A stretch of 64,000 nt of DNA, from the NCBI RefSeq assembly GCF_022229005.1, contig NZ_JAKKFD010000038.1, positions 1 through 64,000 on the forward strand, written 5' to 3'. The notes under the pieces were generated by a model. The model saw only the letters and a program-made list of their open reading frames with translations. It did no database searches and was not told the DNA's origin. Made by a program: the position numbers and the translations under genes. This document shows, piece after piece, positions 1 to 9,471 of the stretch (its first letter is position 1; the number at the start of each line of letters is the position of its first letter). Source of the stretch: Micromonospora trifolii (GTDB taxonomy: Bacteria; Actinomycetota; Actinomycetes; Mycobacteriales; Micromonosporaceae).

Positions 1-1
1 G

Positions 2-2935
2 ACGCCCAACGCTGGCGCGACTACCGCCGGCCAGACGTCCGGCGTTGACGCGACGGTGGGTGACTGGATGCCCGGCGCTGGCACAACGGCGGCGTCGGGC
101 GGTGCCGGGCAGGTGCCCGCGCAGGCGGTCTGGCGTCCGCTGCTGACCGGCACCGACGCCGCCTGGGCGCGCTCGCTGGCGCTGGCCCTGCCACCGGCCG
201 CCCGTGCCGCCGTCCTGCCGCCCGCTGCCGCCGTCCTGCCGCCGCCCACCATCGCCGCGGCTGCTCAGGGGCCCACCGGGAGCCCCGCCATCTCCGCCAC
301 GGCGGCGACAGTTGGTGCGGGCGGCCCTGAGCTGACCGCTGCTGCGGCGACAGTTGGTGCGGGCGGGCCTGAGCTGACCGCTGCCGCGCTGGTCGCGGAT
401 GCGCTGGACGCGTTGACCGATGCCGCCGCGAGGGCTGCGCTGGCGACCACCACGCTGGCCCGGGGGCTGCGCCCGGGTGGTCCGGCACCGGCGTGGCTGG
501 GCGCGCTCGCCGGTCCGCAGCGGGACTTCACCATCGACCCGGCCGGGCTGACCAGCCTCTCCGCCGAGTTGGACGCCTGGCAGCGCGACGCCGCCGGTGG
601 CCCGGTGCGGGCCAGTTTCCGCCTGGTGGAGCCGGCCCCCGACGAGGTCACCGAACCGATCCTGGCCACCCGGGCGGTGCCCAACGGCAGCGCGCCGGTG
701 CCGGTGCCGGCCGAGGATGCGCCAGTGCCGGTGCCTGTCGACAGAGCGCCGGTGTCGGTCGGGTCGATCGGTGCCGGGCGCTGGCGGTTGGAGTTCGGGT
801 TGCAGGCCGCGGACGAGCCCGGCCTGCACGTCGACGCCGGGGAGATCTGGCGGTCGCCGCAGACCCTCGGCGGCCTGGTCGGTCGGGCGACCAGCCCGCA
901 GGAGACGCTCCTCGCCGAGCTGGGCCGGGCCAGCCGGCTCTGGCCGGACCTGGACGCCGCGCTGCGTACCGCCGCCCCGGAGGCGATGGACCTCGACGTC
1001 GAGGGGGCGCACCGGTTCCTCAGCGCGGGTGCCCCGGTGCTGCACGCCGCCGGTTTCGGGGTGCTGCTGCCGTCCTGGTGGCAGCGTCCGTCGGCGCGAC
1101 TGGGCGCCCGGTTGCGAGCGCGCAGCCGCACCGCGCCGGGCACTGTGGGTGGTGCCGACGCCGGTGTCGGTCTGGACGCCCTGGTCGACTACCGCTGGGA
1201 GATCGCGCTCGGTGACCAGCCGCTCTCCGCCGAGGAGTTGGCGGCGCTGGCCGAGACGAAGACCCCGCTGGTACGGCTCCGCGGCCGGTGGGTCGAGCTG
1301 GACCCGGGGCGGCTCGCTGCCGGGCTGCGCCTGCTCCGCTCCGCTGGCGAGCTGACCGTCGCCGACCTGCTCCGCCTCGGGCTGGCCGACGGCGAGGCCA
1401 CCGGCGAGCTGCCGGTGCTGGAGGTGACCGCCGACGGGGCGCTGGGCGACCTGCTCGCCGGCGCTGTCGAGCGGCGACTCACCCCGCTGGACCCGCCGCC
1501 GGGCTTCCAGGGGACGCTGCGGCCGTACCAGCAGCGGGGCCTGGCCTGGCTGGCCTTCCTGCGCTCACTCGGCCTGGGCGGTGTGCTCGCCGACGACATG
1601 GGGCTGGGCAAGACCGTGCAACTGCTCGCGCTGCTCGCCGGAGACCCACCGGAGGCCGGCCCGACCCTGCTGGTCTGTCCGATGTCGCTGGTCGGCAACT
1701 GGCAGCGGGAGGCGGCCCGGTTCACCCCCGAGCTGCGGGTCCACGTACACCATGGTGCCGAGCGGGCGCGGGGGGCGGAGTTCACAGCGGCCGCGCACGG
1801 CGCGGACCTGGTCCTCACCACCTACTCGGTGGCCGCCCGCGACGCCGCCGACCTGGCCGGCATCGACTGGCACCGGGTGGTGGTGGACGAGGCGCAGGCG
1901 ATCAAGAACGCGTCGACCCGGCAGGCCGAGGCGGTGCGCGCGCTGCCCGCCCGGCAGCGGGTGGCGGTGACCGGTACGCCGGTGGAGAACCGCCTCGCCG
2001 ACCTCTGGTCGATCATGCAGTTCGCCAACCCGGGTCTGCTCGGGCCGGCCGCGACGTTCCGCAAACGGTTCGCCGAGCCGATCGAGCGGCACGGCGACGC
2101 CGAGGCCGCCGAGCGGCTCCGCCGGATCACCGGCCCGTTCGTGTTGCGTCGGCTCAAGACCGACTCGTCGATCATTTCGGACCTGCCGGAGAAGCTGGAG
2201 ATGGAGGTGCTCTGCAACCTCACCGCCGAGCAGGCCGCGCTGTACCGGGTGGTGGTCGACGACATGCTCGCCCGGATCGAGACCAGCGACGGCATCGAGC
2301 GACGCGGTCTGGTGCTGGCCACCATGACCCGCCTCAAGCAGGTCTGCAACCACCCCGCCCAACTGCTGCGCGACGGCTCGCCGCTGGAGGGCCGCTCCGG
2401 CAAGCTGGCCCGGCTCACCGAGATCCTGGAGGAGGTGCTGGCGGCGGGGGAGCGGGCACTGCTCTTCACCCAGTACGCCGAGTTCGGCGCGATGTTGCGG
2501 GGTCACCTGTCGGCGCGGTTCGGCCGGGAGGTGCTGTTCCTGCACGGTGGCCTGGGCAAGGCCGAGCGGGACGCCCTGGTGCAGCGCTTCCAGTCCGCTG
2601 AAGGTCCGCCGATCTTCGTCCTGTCCCTCAAGGCCGGCGGCACCGGGCTGACCCTGACCGCCGCGAACCACGTGGTGCACGTGGACCGGTGGTGGAACCC
2701 GGCGGTCGAGGACCAGGCCACCGACCGGGCGTTCCGGATCGGGCAGAGCCGACGGGTGCAGGTCCGCAAGTTCGTCTGCGCGGGCACTGTCGAGGAGAAG
2801 GTGGCCGCGCTGATCGCCGACAAGCGCAGCCTCGCCGAGCGGGTGGTCGGCACCGGCGAGCAGTGGATCACCGAGTTGTCCACCGGCCAGTTGCGGGACC
2901 TGTTCGCCCTGGAAGCCGGCGCGGTGGTCGAGTGA
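2..2935 (+). CDS. SNF2-family DEAD/DEAH-type helicase, 5' end outside window
   Basis: ATP-dependent DNA translocase of the SNF2/Rad54-like superfamily 2 group, cytoplasmic. The frame is open to the left edge, so the true start lies upstream; the first in-window ATG is at 56. Counting from that ATG, the Walker A motif DDMGLGKT lies near residue 513, the DEAQ box (VVDEAQAIKN) near 610, motif III TGTPVENRL near 640, and the C-terminal helicase lobe ends with GGTGLTLTAANHV, WWNPAVEDQATDRAFRIGQ and VEEKVAALI. The first 150 residues are Ala/Pro-rich, low complexity and include a 42-bp tandem duplication. The stop codon overlaps the GTG of the SWIM zinc-finger gene, so the two are probably translated together. 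SNF2 proteins paired with SWIM proteins are known in bacteria; the substrate here cannot be read from the sequence. Confidence 0.93.
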   Translation, partial: TPNAGATTAGQTSGVDATVGDWMPGAGTTAASGGAGQVPAQAVWRPLLTGTDAAWARSLALALPPAARAAVLPPAAAVLPPPTIAAAAQGPTGSPAISATAATVGAGGPELTAAAATVGAGGPELTAAALVADALDALTDAAARAALATTTLARGLRPGGPAPAWLGALAGPQRDFTIDPAGLTSLSAELDAWQRDAAGGPVRASFRLVEPAPDEVTEPILATRAVPNGSAPVPVPAEDAPVPVPVDRAPVSVGSIGAGRWRLEFGLQAADEPGLHVDAGEIWRSPQTLGGLVGRATSPQETLLAELGRASRLWPDLDAALRTAAPEAMDLDVEGAHRFLSAGAPVLHAAGFGVLLPSWWQRPSARLGARLRARSRTAPGTVGGADAGVGLDALVDYRWEIALGDQPLSAEELAALAETKTPLVRLRGRWVELDPGRLAAGLRLLRSAGELTVADLLRLGLADGEATGELPVLEVTADGALGDLLAGAVERRLTPLDPPPGFQGTLRPYQQRGLAWLAFLRSLGLGGVLADDMGLGKTVQLLALLAGDPPEAGPTLLVCPMSLVGNWQREAARFTPELRVHVHHGAERARGAEFTAAAHGADLVLTTYSVAARDAADLAGIDWHRVVVDEAQAIKNASTRQAEAVRALPARQRVAVTGTPVENRLADLWSIMQFANPGLLGPAATFRKRFAEPIERHGDAEAAERLRRITGPFVLRRLKTDSSIISDLPEKLEMEVLCNLTAEQAALYRVVVDDMLARIETSDGIERRGLVLATMTRLKQVCNHPAQLLRDGSPLEGRSGKLARLTEILEEVLAAGERALLFTQYAEFGAMLRGHLSARFGREVLFLHGGLGKAERDALVQRFQSAEGPPIFVLSLKAGGTGLTLTAANHVVHVDRWWNPAVEDQATDRAFRIGQSRRVQVRKFVCAGTVEEKVAALIADKRSLAERVVGTGEQWITELSTGQLRDLFALEAGAVVE
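305..388 (+). repeat. 42-bp in-frame tandem duplication inside helicase gene
   Basis: Two adjacent 42-bp units (305-346 and 347-388) encode nearly identical peptides (TVGAGGPELTAAA twice) in the low-complexity N-terminal part of the SNF2 helicase. The repeat preserves frame. It lies well before the helicase motifs. Confidence 0.9.
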
Positions 2936-3834
2936 CGGACTTCGCTGACTACGGGCGCCCGCGTCGGGTCGACGGGGGCCTGCGGGCGCGCAGCGCCCGG
3001 GGCGCTATCGGCCGGTCCTGGTGGTCGCGGCGTTTCCTGGAGGTGCTGGAGTCGTTCGCGCTCGGCACCCGGCTGACCCGGGGCCGGTCGTACGCGCGGG
3101 CCGGTCAGGTGCTCACGCTCGACATCACACCCGGGCGGGTCGACGCGGTGGTGCAGGGTTCCCGGCCGCAGCCGTACCAGGTGTCGATCGCGCTGAAGCC
3201 GTTCCCGGCGGCGCTCTGGTCCCGAATCGAGGACGAGCTGGCCGGGCAGGCGTTCTTCAGCGCCCGGCTGCTCGCCGGGGACCTCCCCGACGAGTTGGAG
3301 GAGCTGTTCGCCGCCGCCGGCGCGCCGCTCTTCCCGGCAACCGTCAACGAATTGACCCAGCGCTGCAACTGCCCCGACTTCGCGGTGCCGTGCAAGCACC
3401 TCGCGGCGACGTTCTACCTGCTGGCCGAGGCGTTCGACGCGGACCCGTTCGAGCTGCTGCACTGGCGCGGTCGGTCCCGGGCGGAGTTGCTCGACGAACT
3501 CCGTGCCCGGAGGGCCGCGACCACCGGTGCCGCCCCATCGCCCCCACTGGTCGACTCACCGTCCGGACCGGACGGTGTGGTGTCGACAGTGGACGTCGTC
3601 GCGCCGGTCGGTGCCGCCCGCGCGCTCACCGGGCTGTCGGCGACGCCGCTGGCCGAGACGGCGGACCGGTTCTGGTCAGCGCCGGTGCCGCTGCCGGATC
3701 GGCCGCCCCGACTGGTGACCGGCACCGACCTGCTGCTGCGCCAGCTCGGAGCGCCCGCCCCGGCCATCGGTGGGCCGGGACTGCTCGAACGGTTACGCCG
3801 GGCGTACCGGGCGTTTGGTCCGGCCGACCGGTGA
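2932..3834 (+). CDS. SWIM zinc-finger domain protein
   Basis: A 300-residue cytoplasmic protein. The start is the GTG at 2932, overlapping the helicase stop (GTGA), because upstream in-frame sequence lies inside the helicase and is out of its frame. The SWIM zinc-binding motif CxC...CxH is visible at about residues 145-156 (CNCPDFAVPCKH), followed by a helix typical of the family. SWIM domains bind zinc and often contact DNA or protein; paired with SNF2 ATPases they are thought to act in DNA repair or recombination, but the exact role is unknown. The C-terminal third is Pro/Ala-rich with no recognisable domain. The translational overlap argues for a two-protein complex with the upstream helicase. 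Confidence 0.9.
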   Translation: MTDFADYGRPRRVDGGLRARSARGAIGRSWWSRRFLEVLESFALGTRLTRGRSYARAGQVLTLDITPGRVDAVVQGSRPQPYQVSIALKPFPAALWSRIEDELAGQAFFSARLLAGDLPDELEELFAAAGAPLFPATVNELTQRCNCPDFAVPCKHLAATFYLLAEAFDADPFELLHWRGRSRAELLDELRARRAATTGAAPSPPLVDSPSGPDGVVSTVDVVAPVGAARALTGLSATPLAETADRFWSAPVPLPDRPPRLVTGTDLLLRQLGAPAPAIGGPGLLERLRRAYRAFGPADR

Positions 3835-3880
3835 GCTGTCACGTCCACCGGTTGAGCCGTCCCGTCGAGCGGTTGAACAG

Positions 3881-4138
3881 TCACGTCCAGCGGCGGCGGA
3901 ACCGCCACATGATCGCGGCGTTGGCCACCAGCACCACCGCGCAGATCGCGCCGGTGAGTCGACCGGCGAACACGGCTATCGCCGGCAGCGACGCCCACAG
4001 CACGATGGTCAACAACATCAGGTAGCGGCCCCTGCGGGCCCGGGCCCTGTGGTCCAGCCGGTTGAAGAAGGCCGGGTCACTCTCCCGGAGCTGACGGGTG
4101 ATCTGGTCGAATCTGCGCTGATCCTCTTTGCTGAGCAT
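3881..4138 (-). CDS. DUF3040 small membrane protein
   Basis: An 85-residue protein starting MLSKEDQRRFDQITRQL, the characteristic N-terminus of the actinobacterial DUF3040 family: a charged amphipathic segment ending in DHRARARRGRY, then two hydrophobic helices at roughly residues 40-57 and 60-77, then a short basic tail. Predicted inner-membrane protein with a cytoplasmic head. Function is unknown for the family. It is divergent from the DUF1800 operon and convergent with the SWIM gene, so it is probably monocistronic. Confidence 0.85.
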   Translation of the reverse strand: MLSKEDQRRFDQITRQLRESDPAFFNRLDHRARARRGRYLMLLTIVLWASLPAIAVFAGRLTGAICAVVLVANAAIMWRFRRRWT

Positions 4139-4570
4139 GGCGCTGCCTTCCCCTCACGCGTTCAGCGGTTCGGCGGCATACCCGCTGCGGTGGCGGCTCA
4201 CGCTCGCCCGCTGCTGCTACTTTTCCTCCACGCGAGTGCGCTTCACGTCCGGCTTACCTGAACCTTAAGTTTGCCTTTGGTGGTGAACGACGCCGAAACT
4301 GTCGCGTACGGGCGGCGAGGTCCGATCCGTGCTCGGCTGCCGCGCGTACGCCCTGCTGGGAAGGTCTGCGGGCAGGCCCGTCCCACCGCCTGCCGCCGCT
4401 GTCGCACTGAACGCTGTCTTAAGTGCCCTCACGAGTGGGTTCCGGCCACCTTGAAGGGCCCTGGGGCCTTGGTTACCTTGCCGTAGCAACCCCCTCAGGC
4501 AACAGTCGCCGCACCTGCCGCACCTGCCCGGTAGCAGCTTCCGGCGCTCATCAGAAATCGGGATTGGTAC
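4139..4570. other. divergent intergenic region, no gene seen
   Basis: About 430 bases separate DUF3040 (minus) from the DUF1800 operon (plus). I see no convincing coding potential and no tRNA or named riboswitch. It must hold the promoters of both units. The sequence just before the DUF1800 start is A/T-richer than average (around 4545-4570), and no strong Shine-Dalgarno precedes the ATG at 4571. Confidence 0.5.
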
Positions 4571-6652
4571 ATGGCCGACCAGAATGTGCCACCACGTCGA
4601 CCGCGGGACGACCGCGGTTGGGACGGACATCAGCACCCCAGCGCTGACGGCTACGGCGACCCCCACACGCCGGCGCCCTACGGTTACGACTCGCCCCACC
4701 CGTACCAGGGCGGCTACGCCGCGCAGGCCGACCCGCGTGAGCAGTACGCCGGGCAGCCCGCGCCCGCCGCGCGCGGTCCGCAGTGGGTCGGCCCGGAGGG
4801 CCTTGGCCGCCCGGCCCCGGCACGACCGGCCGGCACCGGACTGCCCACCCTCGACGATGACAACGAGCCGGGTCGCAAGGTCGGCCGACGTAAGGCGATG
4901 GTGGCCCTCGGTGGCACCGCCGCCGTCGTCGCCGGTGGCGCGGCGCTCGCCATGACCCCGCAGATCCGTGGCCTCTTCGGCGACGAGGCTGCGGCCGGCG
5001 ACGCGACCGGCAGCACGGTGACCGACGGCACCGCGGCGCGGCCCAGCGGCCAGCAGCCCAGCACCGTGCGTACCTACACCGAGCAGAACGAAAGCTACAT
5101 GGGCTCCCGGGCCGGTGAGGCGCTGAAGAAGAACGCGCCGGCCGGTGGGCGGACCTTCTCCGGCCCGGCCGCTGCGGCGGCGGCGACCACTGTGACAGTG
5201 AAGACGGTGCTGGCCAAGGACCCGATCCTGCACCTGGCCCGACGCGCCACCTTCGGTGCGACGCCCGCTGTGGTCGCCGACATCAAGCGCGAGGGCATGG
5301 ACGCCTGGATCCGCGCCCAGCTCGCCCCGGAGAAGCTGGAGCCGAGCAAGGGCGAGCTGAAGCTCGCCGAGCTGCCGACCCAGAAGCTCTCCGTGCAGCA
5401 GTTGCGCGACCAGCGGGACAAGCTCAACGAGCAGGACGCCCAGCCGGAGCGGGAGATGGTCGACGCCACCATCGCCCGGCAGATCTGGTCCAAGCGCCAA
5501 CTGTTCGAGGTGATGGTCGACTTCTGGAACGACTTCCTGCACGTCGCCGCGGACTTCGACGGCGGCGAGGTGTACCGCAACTCGTTCGACCAGGACGTCG
5601 TGCGCAAGCACGCGCTGGGCAGCTACCCGGAGATGCTGGTCGCCGCCAACAAGCACCCGGCGCTGCTGATCTACCTGAACCAGAAGGACTCCCGCAAGGA
5701 CGCGATCAACGAGAACCTCGCCCGGGAGAACCTCGAGCTCTACTCGGTCGGCGTCGACGGCGGCTACAAGGAGCCGGACGTCCGGCAGGCCGCCATGTTG
5801 CAGACCGGCCGCGGTGTCGACGACAAGGGCAAGTACGTCTTCCGCCCCGAGCAGCACTACGTCGGCAAGGTGAAGATCCTCGGCTTCACCCACGCGAACA
5901 ACTCGGCCGACCCGAAGAAGGCCGAAGCGGCGATCGACGCGTACATCACCTACATCGCGACGCACCCGTCGACGGCGAAGTACGTGGCGCAGAGCCTGGC
6001 CACCCGGTTCGTCTCGGACACCCCGCCGAAGTCCCTCGTGGACCGGCTGGCCAAGACGTACACGACCAACAAGGGCATGATCAAGCCGGTCCTGATGACG
6101 CTGTTCTGCTCCTCGGAGTTCTGGGCCGGTGTGGGCCAGAAGGTGCGCCGGCCGATGGAGTATCTGGTCGCCACGTACCGCACCCTGGGCGTCTCGCCGG
6201 AGGCGTCGCCGAAGCACAACAACGGCGACAGCAAGCGCACCGCGTACGCCCGAGGGCTGCGCCAGATCCACGACAAGATGCGCGAGCTGGGCCAGTCCCC
6301 GATGGGTCACCCGACCCCGGACGGCTACCCGGACGTCTACGTCGCCTGGACCTCGGCCGGCACGATGGTCAACGGCTGGAACGAGGCGGGCGAGATCCTC
6401 GCCGGCTACCGGACCACCTTCACGTACACGGCGCCGGAGAAGCTGGTCGCCAAGCCGCCGGCGACGGCCGGGGCGTACGTGGACGCGCTGTCCCAGCGGC
6501 TGGTGGGCCAGAAGCTGAGCACGCGGGAGAAGAACCTCATCCTCGGCGTGGCCGGTGTGGTGGCGACCACCAAGGTCGACGCCACGTTCAACGGGGCCAT
6601 CACCGCCGTCGCGCGGGCGATCCTCGCTTCCCCCCAGCACCACCTCCGGTGA
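4571..6652 (+). CDS. DUF1800 domain protein with export signal
   Basis: A 693-residue protein. The first ~100 residues are a Tyr/Gly/Pro-rich cytoplasmic-type tail. At about residue 106 comes GRRKAMVALGG followed by a hydrophobic stretch, a Tat-like or anchor signal, so the body is predicted outside the membrane. A Ser/Thr/Ala-rich linker leads to the DUF1800 domain (about 215-690), recognisable from HLARRATFGATP, the conserved FWNDFLHV region, NENLARENLELYSVG, and a C-terminal TWTSAG-like helix region. DUF1800 proteins are exported and of unknown function, and are nearly always beside a DUF1501 protein, as here. It is the first gene of a tight five-gene operon with redox proteins. Confidence 0.92.
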   Translation: MADQNVPPRRPRDDRGWDGHQHPSADGYGDPHTPAPYGYDSPHPYQGGYAAQADPREQYAGQPAPAARGPQWVGPEGLGRPAPARPAGTGLPTLDDDNEPGRKVGRRKAMVALGGTAAVVAGGAALAMTPQIRGLFGDEAAAGDATGSTVTDGTAARPSGQQPSTVRTYTEQNESYMGSRAGEALKKNAPAGGRTFSGPAAAAAATTVTVKTVLAKDPILHLARRATFGATPAVVADIKREGMDAWIRAQLAPEKLEPSKGELKLAELPTQKLSVQQLRDQRDKLNEQDAQPEREMVDATIARQIWSKRQLFEVMVDFWNDFLHVAADFDGGEVYRNSFDQDVVRKHALGSYPEMLVAANKHPALLIYLNQKDSRKDAINENLARENLELYSVGVDGGYKEPDVRQAAMLQTGRGVDDKGKYVFRPEQHYVGKVKILGFTHANNSADPKKAEAAIDAYITYIATHPSTAKYVAQSLATRFVSDTPPKSLVDRLAKTYTTNKGMIKPVLMTLFCSSEFWAGVGQKVRRPMEYLVATYRTLGVSPEASPKHNNGDSKRTAYARGLRQIHDKMRELGQSPMGHPTPDGYPDVYVAWTSAGTMVNGWNEAGEILAGYRTTFTYTAPEKLVAKPPATAGAYVDALSQRLVGQKLSTREKNLILGVAGVVATTKVDATFNGAITAVARAILASPQHHLR

Positions 6653-6660
6653 GGCACCCG

Positions 6661-8043
6661 ATGGAGAAGACTGTGTACAACTCTTTCCCCCTGCACCCCG
6701 AATGCCCCGACGTGCGACGGCTGGCCGACAACCCGGCCGAGGCGTTGCTGCGCGCCGAGGCGGACATCGTCGCCGCCGAGAACGCCGCCGAGTTCGACAG
6801 GTACCGCACTTTGGAGAACCTGGAGGAGGCCCAGCAGGACGGTCGCGGCGTGACCCGGCGGACCTTCGTCGCGGGTGCCGCCGCCACCGCCACCGCGCTG
6901 GCCACCGCCCAGTTCGTCACCACCTCGGCGTCGTTCGCGGCGACCAAGACCGGCACCCTGATCCACGTCTTCCTCTACGGAGGGCTGGACGGCCTGAGCC
7001 TGATCGCGCCGGACAACGACGCGGTGCTCAACAAGGCCCGGCCCGACCTGCTGCTCGGCAACGACTCGCTGGCCCTGGGCCGCGGCTTCAAGCTGACCGG
7101 CGCGTTCAAGCCGCTGGAGAAGTGGCTCACGGCCGGTCAGCTGGGCTTCATCCCGGGCGTCTCCGACGAGCGGCTGTCCCGCAGCCACTTCCAGGCCGCC
7201 GACGCCTGCAACCTGGGCGGGCTGCCCAACGAGACCGGCGGCCGGGGTTGGCTCGACGGTCTGGTCGACAACCTGGGCAAGGGCACCGCGTTCCGCAGCG
7301 TCGGCATCGGCAGCACCCTGCCCCGCTCGCTGGTCGGCAACAACGGCGCGCTGTCGCTGAACAACGTCGGCTCGCTGCGGCTCAACGGTGACGAGCGGTT
7401 CCGGGCCGCCACCGAGAAGGCCATCAAGGGGCTCTTCACCGGGATCAACCACCCGGTCCAGGAGGCCGTTCAGGAGGGCATGGGCGCGCTGGCCACCGCC
7501 CAGAAGCTCGCCGCCAAGCCGTACCAGCCCGCCGAGGGCGTCAAGTACGAGGGCGTCGGCAACGCGTTCCAGCAACTCGCCCAGCTGATCAAGGGTGGCG
7601 CCAACGTGCGGGTCGCCACTGTCGGCATGGGTGGTTACGACACCCACGAGAACCAGGGCACCCGCGAGGGCGGCCAGCTGTACCGCCGGCTCAACGAGCT
7701 GGCCAGCGCGATGGCCGCGTTCTTCACCGACCTCGGCCCGAAGGCCGCCGACGTGACGATCATGGTGTCCAGCGAGTTCGGCCGTCGGGTCGGCTCCAAC
7801 AACAACGGCACCGACCACGGGCACGGCGGCGTGGTCACCCTGCTGTCCGGCAAGAAGCTGGCCGGTTCGCTGCTCGGCACCTGGAACGGGCTGGACAAGC
7901 TCGACTCCGGTGACGTGCCGGAGAACAACAACATGTTCAACGTCTACGGCGCGGTGGCGCAGGGCCGGTTCGGGCTCACCAACGCGGAGGTCGACAAGGT
8001 CTTCCCCCGCCAGAAGTACGCCCCGATGAAGCTGTACGCGTGA
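6661..8043 (+). CDS. DUF1501 domain protein, Tat-exported
   Basis: A 460-residue protein from the ATG at 6661, chosen because GGTGAGG lies 6 bases upstream; a GTG at 6649 overlapping the previous stop is the alternative. A twin-arginine motif TRRTFVAGAA occurs near residue 66 followed by a hydrophobic stretch ending SFAATK, so export by Tat is predicted. The mature part matches DUF1501: FLYGGLDGLSLIAP at its start, SRSHFQAAD in the middle, and the EFGRRVGSN...DHGHGG signature near the C-terminus. The fold resembles sulfatase/alkaline-phosphatase-like enzymes, but the reaction is unknown. It overlaps the next gene by 4 bp. Confidence 0.92.
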   Translation: MEKTVYNSFPLHPECPDVRRLADNPAEALLRAEADIVAAENAAEFDRYRTLENLEEAQQDGRGVTRRTFVAGAAATATALATAQFVTTSASFAATKTGTLIHVFLYGGLDGLSLIAPDNDAVLNKARPDLLLGNDSLALGRGFKLTGAFKPLEKWLTAGQLGFIPGVSDERLSRSHFQAADACNLGGLPNETGGRGWLDGLVDNLGKGTAFRSVGIGSTLPRSLVGNNGALSLNNVGSLRLNGDERFRAATEKAIKGLFTGINHPVQEAVQEGMGALATAQKLAAKPYQPAEGVKYEGVGNAFQQLAQLIKGGANVRVATVGMGGYDTHENQGTREGGQLYRRLNELASAMAAFFTDLGPKAADVTIMVSSEFGRRVGSNNNGTDHGHGGVVTLLSGKKLAGSLLGTWNGLDKLDSGDVPENNNMFNVYGAVAQGRFGLTNAEVDKVFPRQKYAPMKLYA

Positions 8044-9458
8044 CGCATTCGCACACCCACGCCGCCGGCCGTCGTACCGGGACCTCGTCCCGGCACGGCG
8101 GCCGGTCGGCTGCGCCCGTACCCCCGCAGAGCCCGGCCCGGCGCGGACCCGGCGGCCGACGGCTGCTGGGCGTGCTGCTCCTGGTCGGCCTGCTCGCCAG
8201 CGTGCTGCCGTGGTGGCTGGGCACTCCCGCCGGATCGTTGCGGAGCACAGCGGCCACCGTCACCGCGGCCGGCCGGATCAGCGGCCTGATCGCCGGCTAC
8301 CTGCTGCTGGTGCAGGTGCTGATGATGAGTCGACTGCCGGTGCTGGAACGGTGGATCGGCGGCGAGCACATGGCCCGCTGGCACCGGGACATCGGTGCGA
8401 CCCTGCTGGTCACCGTGCTGGCGCACATGTCGCTGATCCTCGTCGGCTACGCCGACCTGCGTAACCAGTCGATCTTCGCCGAGGTCGGCACGTTGCTCGG
8501 CGACTACGAGGACATGGTCTCGGCGTTCGTCGCCACCGGCATCATGATGCTCGTCGGGTTCAGCAGCGTCCGGGCGATCCGGCGGGCACTGCCCTACGAG
8601 CTGTGGCACCTGCTGCACCTGTCCAGCTACCTGATCCTGCTGCTCGGCTTCGGCCACCAGTTCACCCACGGCGCGCAGCTGTACAAGCCCGGCCCGGTGC
8701 GCACCGGCTGGATCGCGCTCTACCTACTCGTGATCGCCGCCCTGCTCTGGGGCCGTGTGATCGCGCCGCTGGCGTTCAACCTGCGCTACAAGCTGCGGGT
8801 CGCCGACGTGGTCGCCGAGAGCACCGACACCATCTCCATCTACCTCACCGGGGAGCGGCTCGGCCGGCTGGCGATGCTCGGCGGCCAACACTTCCGCTGG
8901 CGGTTCCTCACCCGGGGCTGCTGGTGGCAGTCGCACCCGTTCTCCGTCTCCGCCGCCGCCAACGGCCGCTGGCTGCGGGTCACCGTCAAGGTGGTCGGCA
9001 CCCACACCGCCGACCTGCGCGACCTGGACCCGGGCACCCGGGTCTGGGCCGAAGGCCCGTCGGGCACCTTCACCGCCGCGCACCGGCTCCGTGAGCGGGC
9101 GCTGCTGATCGCCGGCGGCAGCGGCATCACGCCGATCCGGGCGATGCTGGAGGAGTTGCCACCGGGCGCCGCGCTGATCTACCGGGCCCGCACGCCGGCT
9201 GACGTGCTGCTCAGTCGCGAGTTGGACTGGCTGGCCCAGGAGCGCGAGACCTCCGTCTGGTACGTCATCGGCTCCCGCGACGACCCCGGCCCCCGCCAGC
9301 TGATGAGCCCGGACGGGCTGCGGCAACTGGTGCCCGACGTGGCCCGACGCGACGTCTACCTGTGCGGGCCGCCCGGTCTGGTGGAACAGTCGGTGCGTGC
9401 GCTGCGGCGGGCCGGTGTGCCCCGGCGGCAGATCCACCTGGCCACGTTCGAGCTGTAG
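8040..9458 (+). CDS. ferric reductase-like transmembrane flavocytochrome
   Basis: A 472-residue membrane protein of the ferric-reductase/NADPH-oxidase group. After a basic cytoplasmic N-terminus come about six membrane helices (residues ~40-240) with histidines that could bind haem (for example in MARWHRDIG, LAHMSL, LWHLLHLSS). The C-terminal cytoplasmic part is a ferredoxin-NAD(P)+ reductase module: the FAD-contacting SHPFSVSAA near residue 299, the nucleotide-binding AGGSGITPIRAM near 359, and the terminal YLCGPPGLVEQSV. The GTG start overlaps the DUF1501 stop. It would pass electrons from cytosolic NAD(P)H across the membrane, most plausibly to the FMN-binding protein encoded next. Confidence 0.93.
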   Translation: MTHSHTHAAGRRTGTSSRHGGRSAAPVPPQSPARRGPGGRRLLGVLLLVGLLASVLPWWLGTPAGSLRSTAATVTAAGRISGLIAGYLLLVQVLMMSRLPVLERWIGGEHMARWHRDIGATLLVTVLAHMSLILVGYADLRNQSIFAEVGTLLGDYEDMVSAFVATGIMMLVGFSSVRAIRRALPYELWHLLHLSSYLILLLGFGHQFTHGAQLYKPGPVRTGWIALYLLVIAALLWGRVIAPLAFNLRYKLRVADVVAESTDTISIYLTGERLGRLAMLGGQHFRWRFLTRGCWWQSHPFSVSAAANGRWLRVTVKVVGTHTADLRDLDPGTRVWAEGPSGTFTAAHRLRERALLIAGGSGITPIRAMLEELPPGAALIYRARTPADVLLSRELDWLAQERETSVWYVIGSRDDPGPRQLMSPDGLRQLVPDVARRDVYLCGPPGLVEQSVRALRRAGVPRRQIHLATFEL

Positions 9459-9471
9459 GAAGGGCATCCCC

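Noticed and set aside
4486..4570. riboswitch before the DUF1800 operon
   Set aside because: No consensus core of a known class can be matched with confidence.
4265..6643. 792-residue minus-strand open frame
   Set aside because: It is the antisense of the DUF1800 gene. Its composition (Val/Leu/Arg/Gly/His-rich, no motifs) is the usual artefact of high-GC coding DNA.
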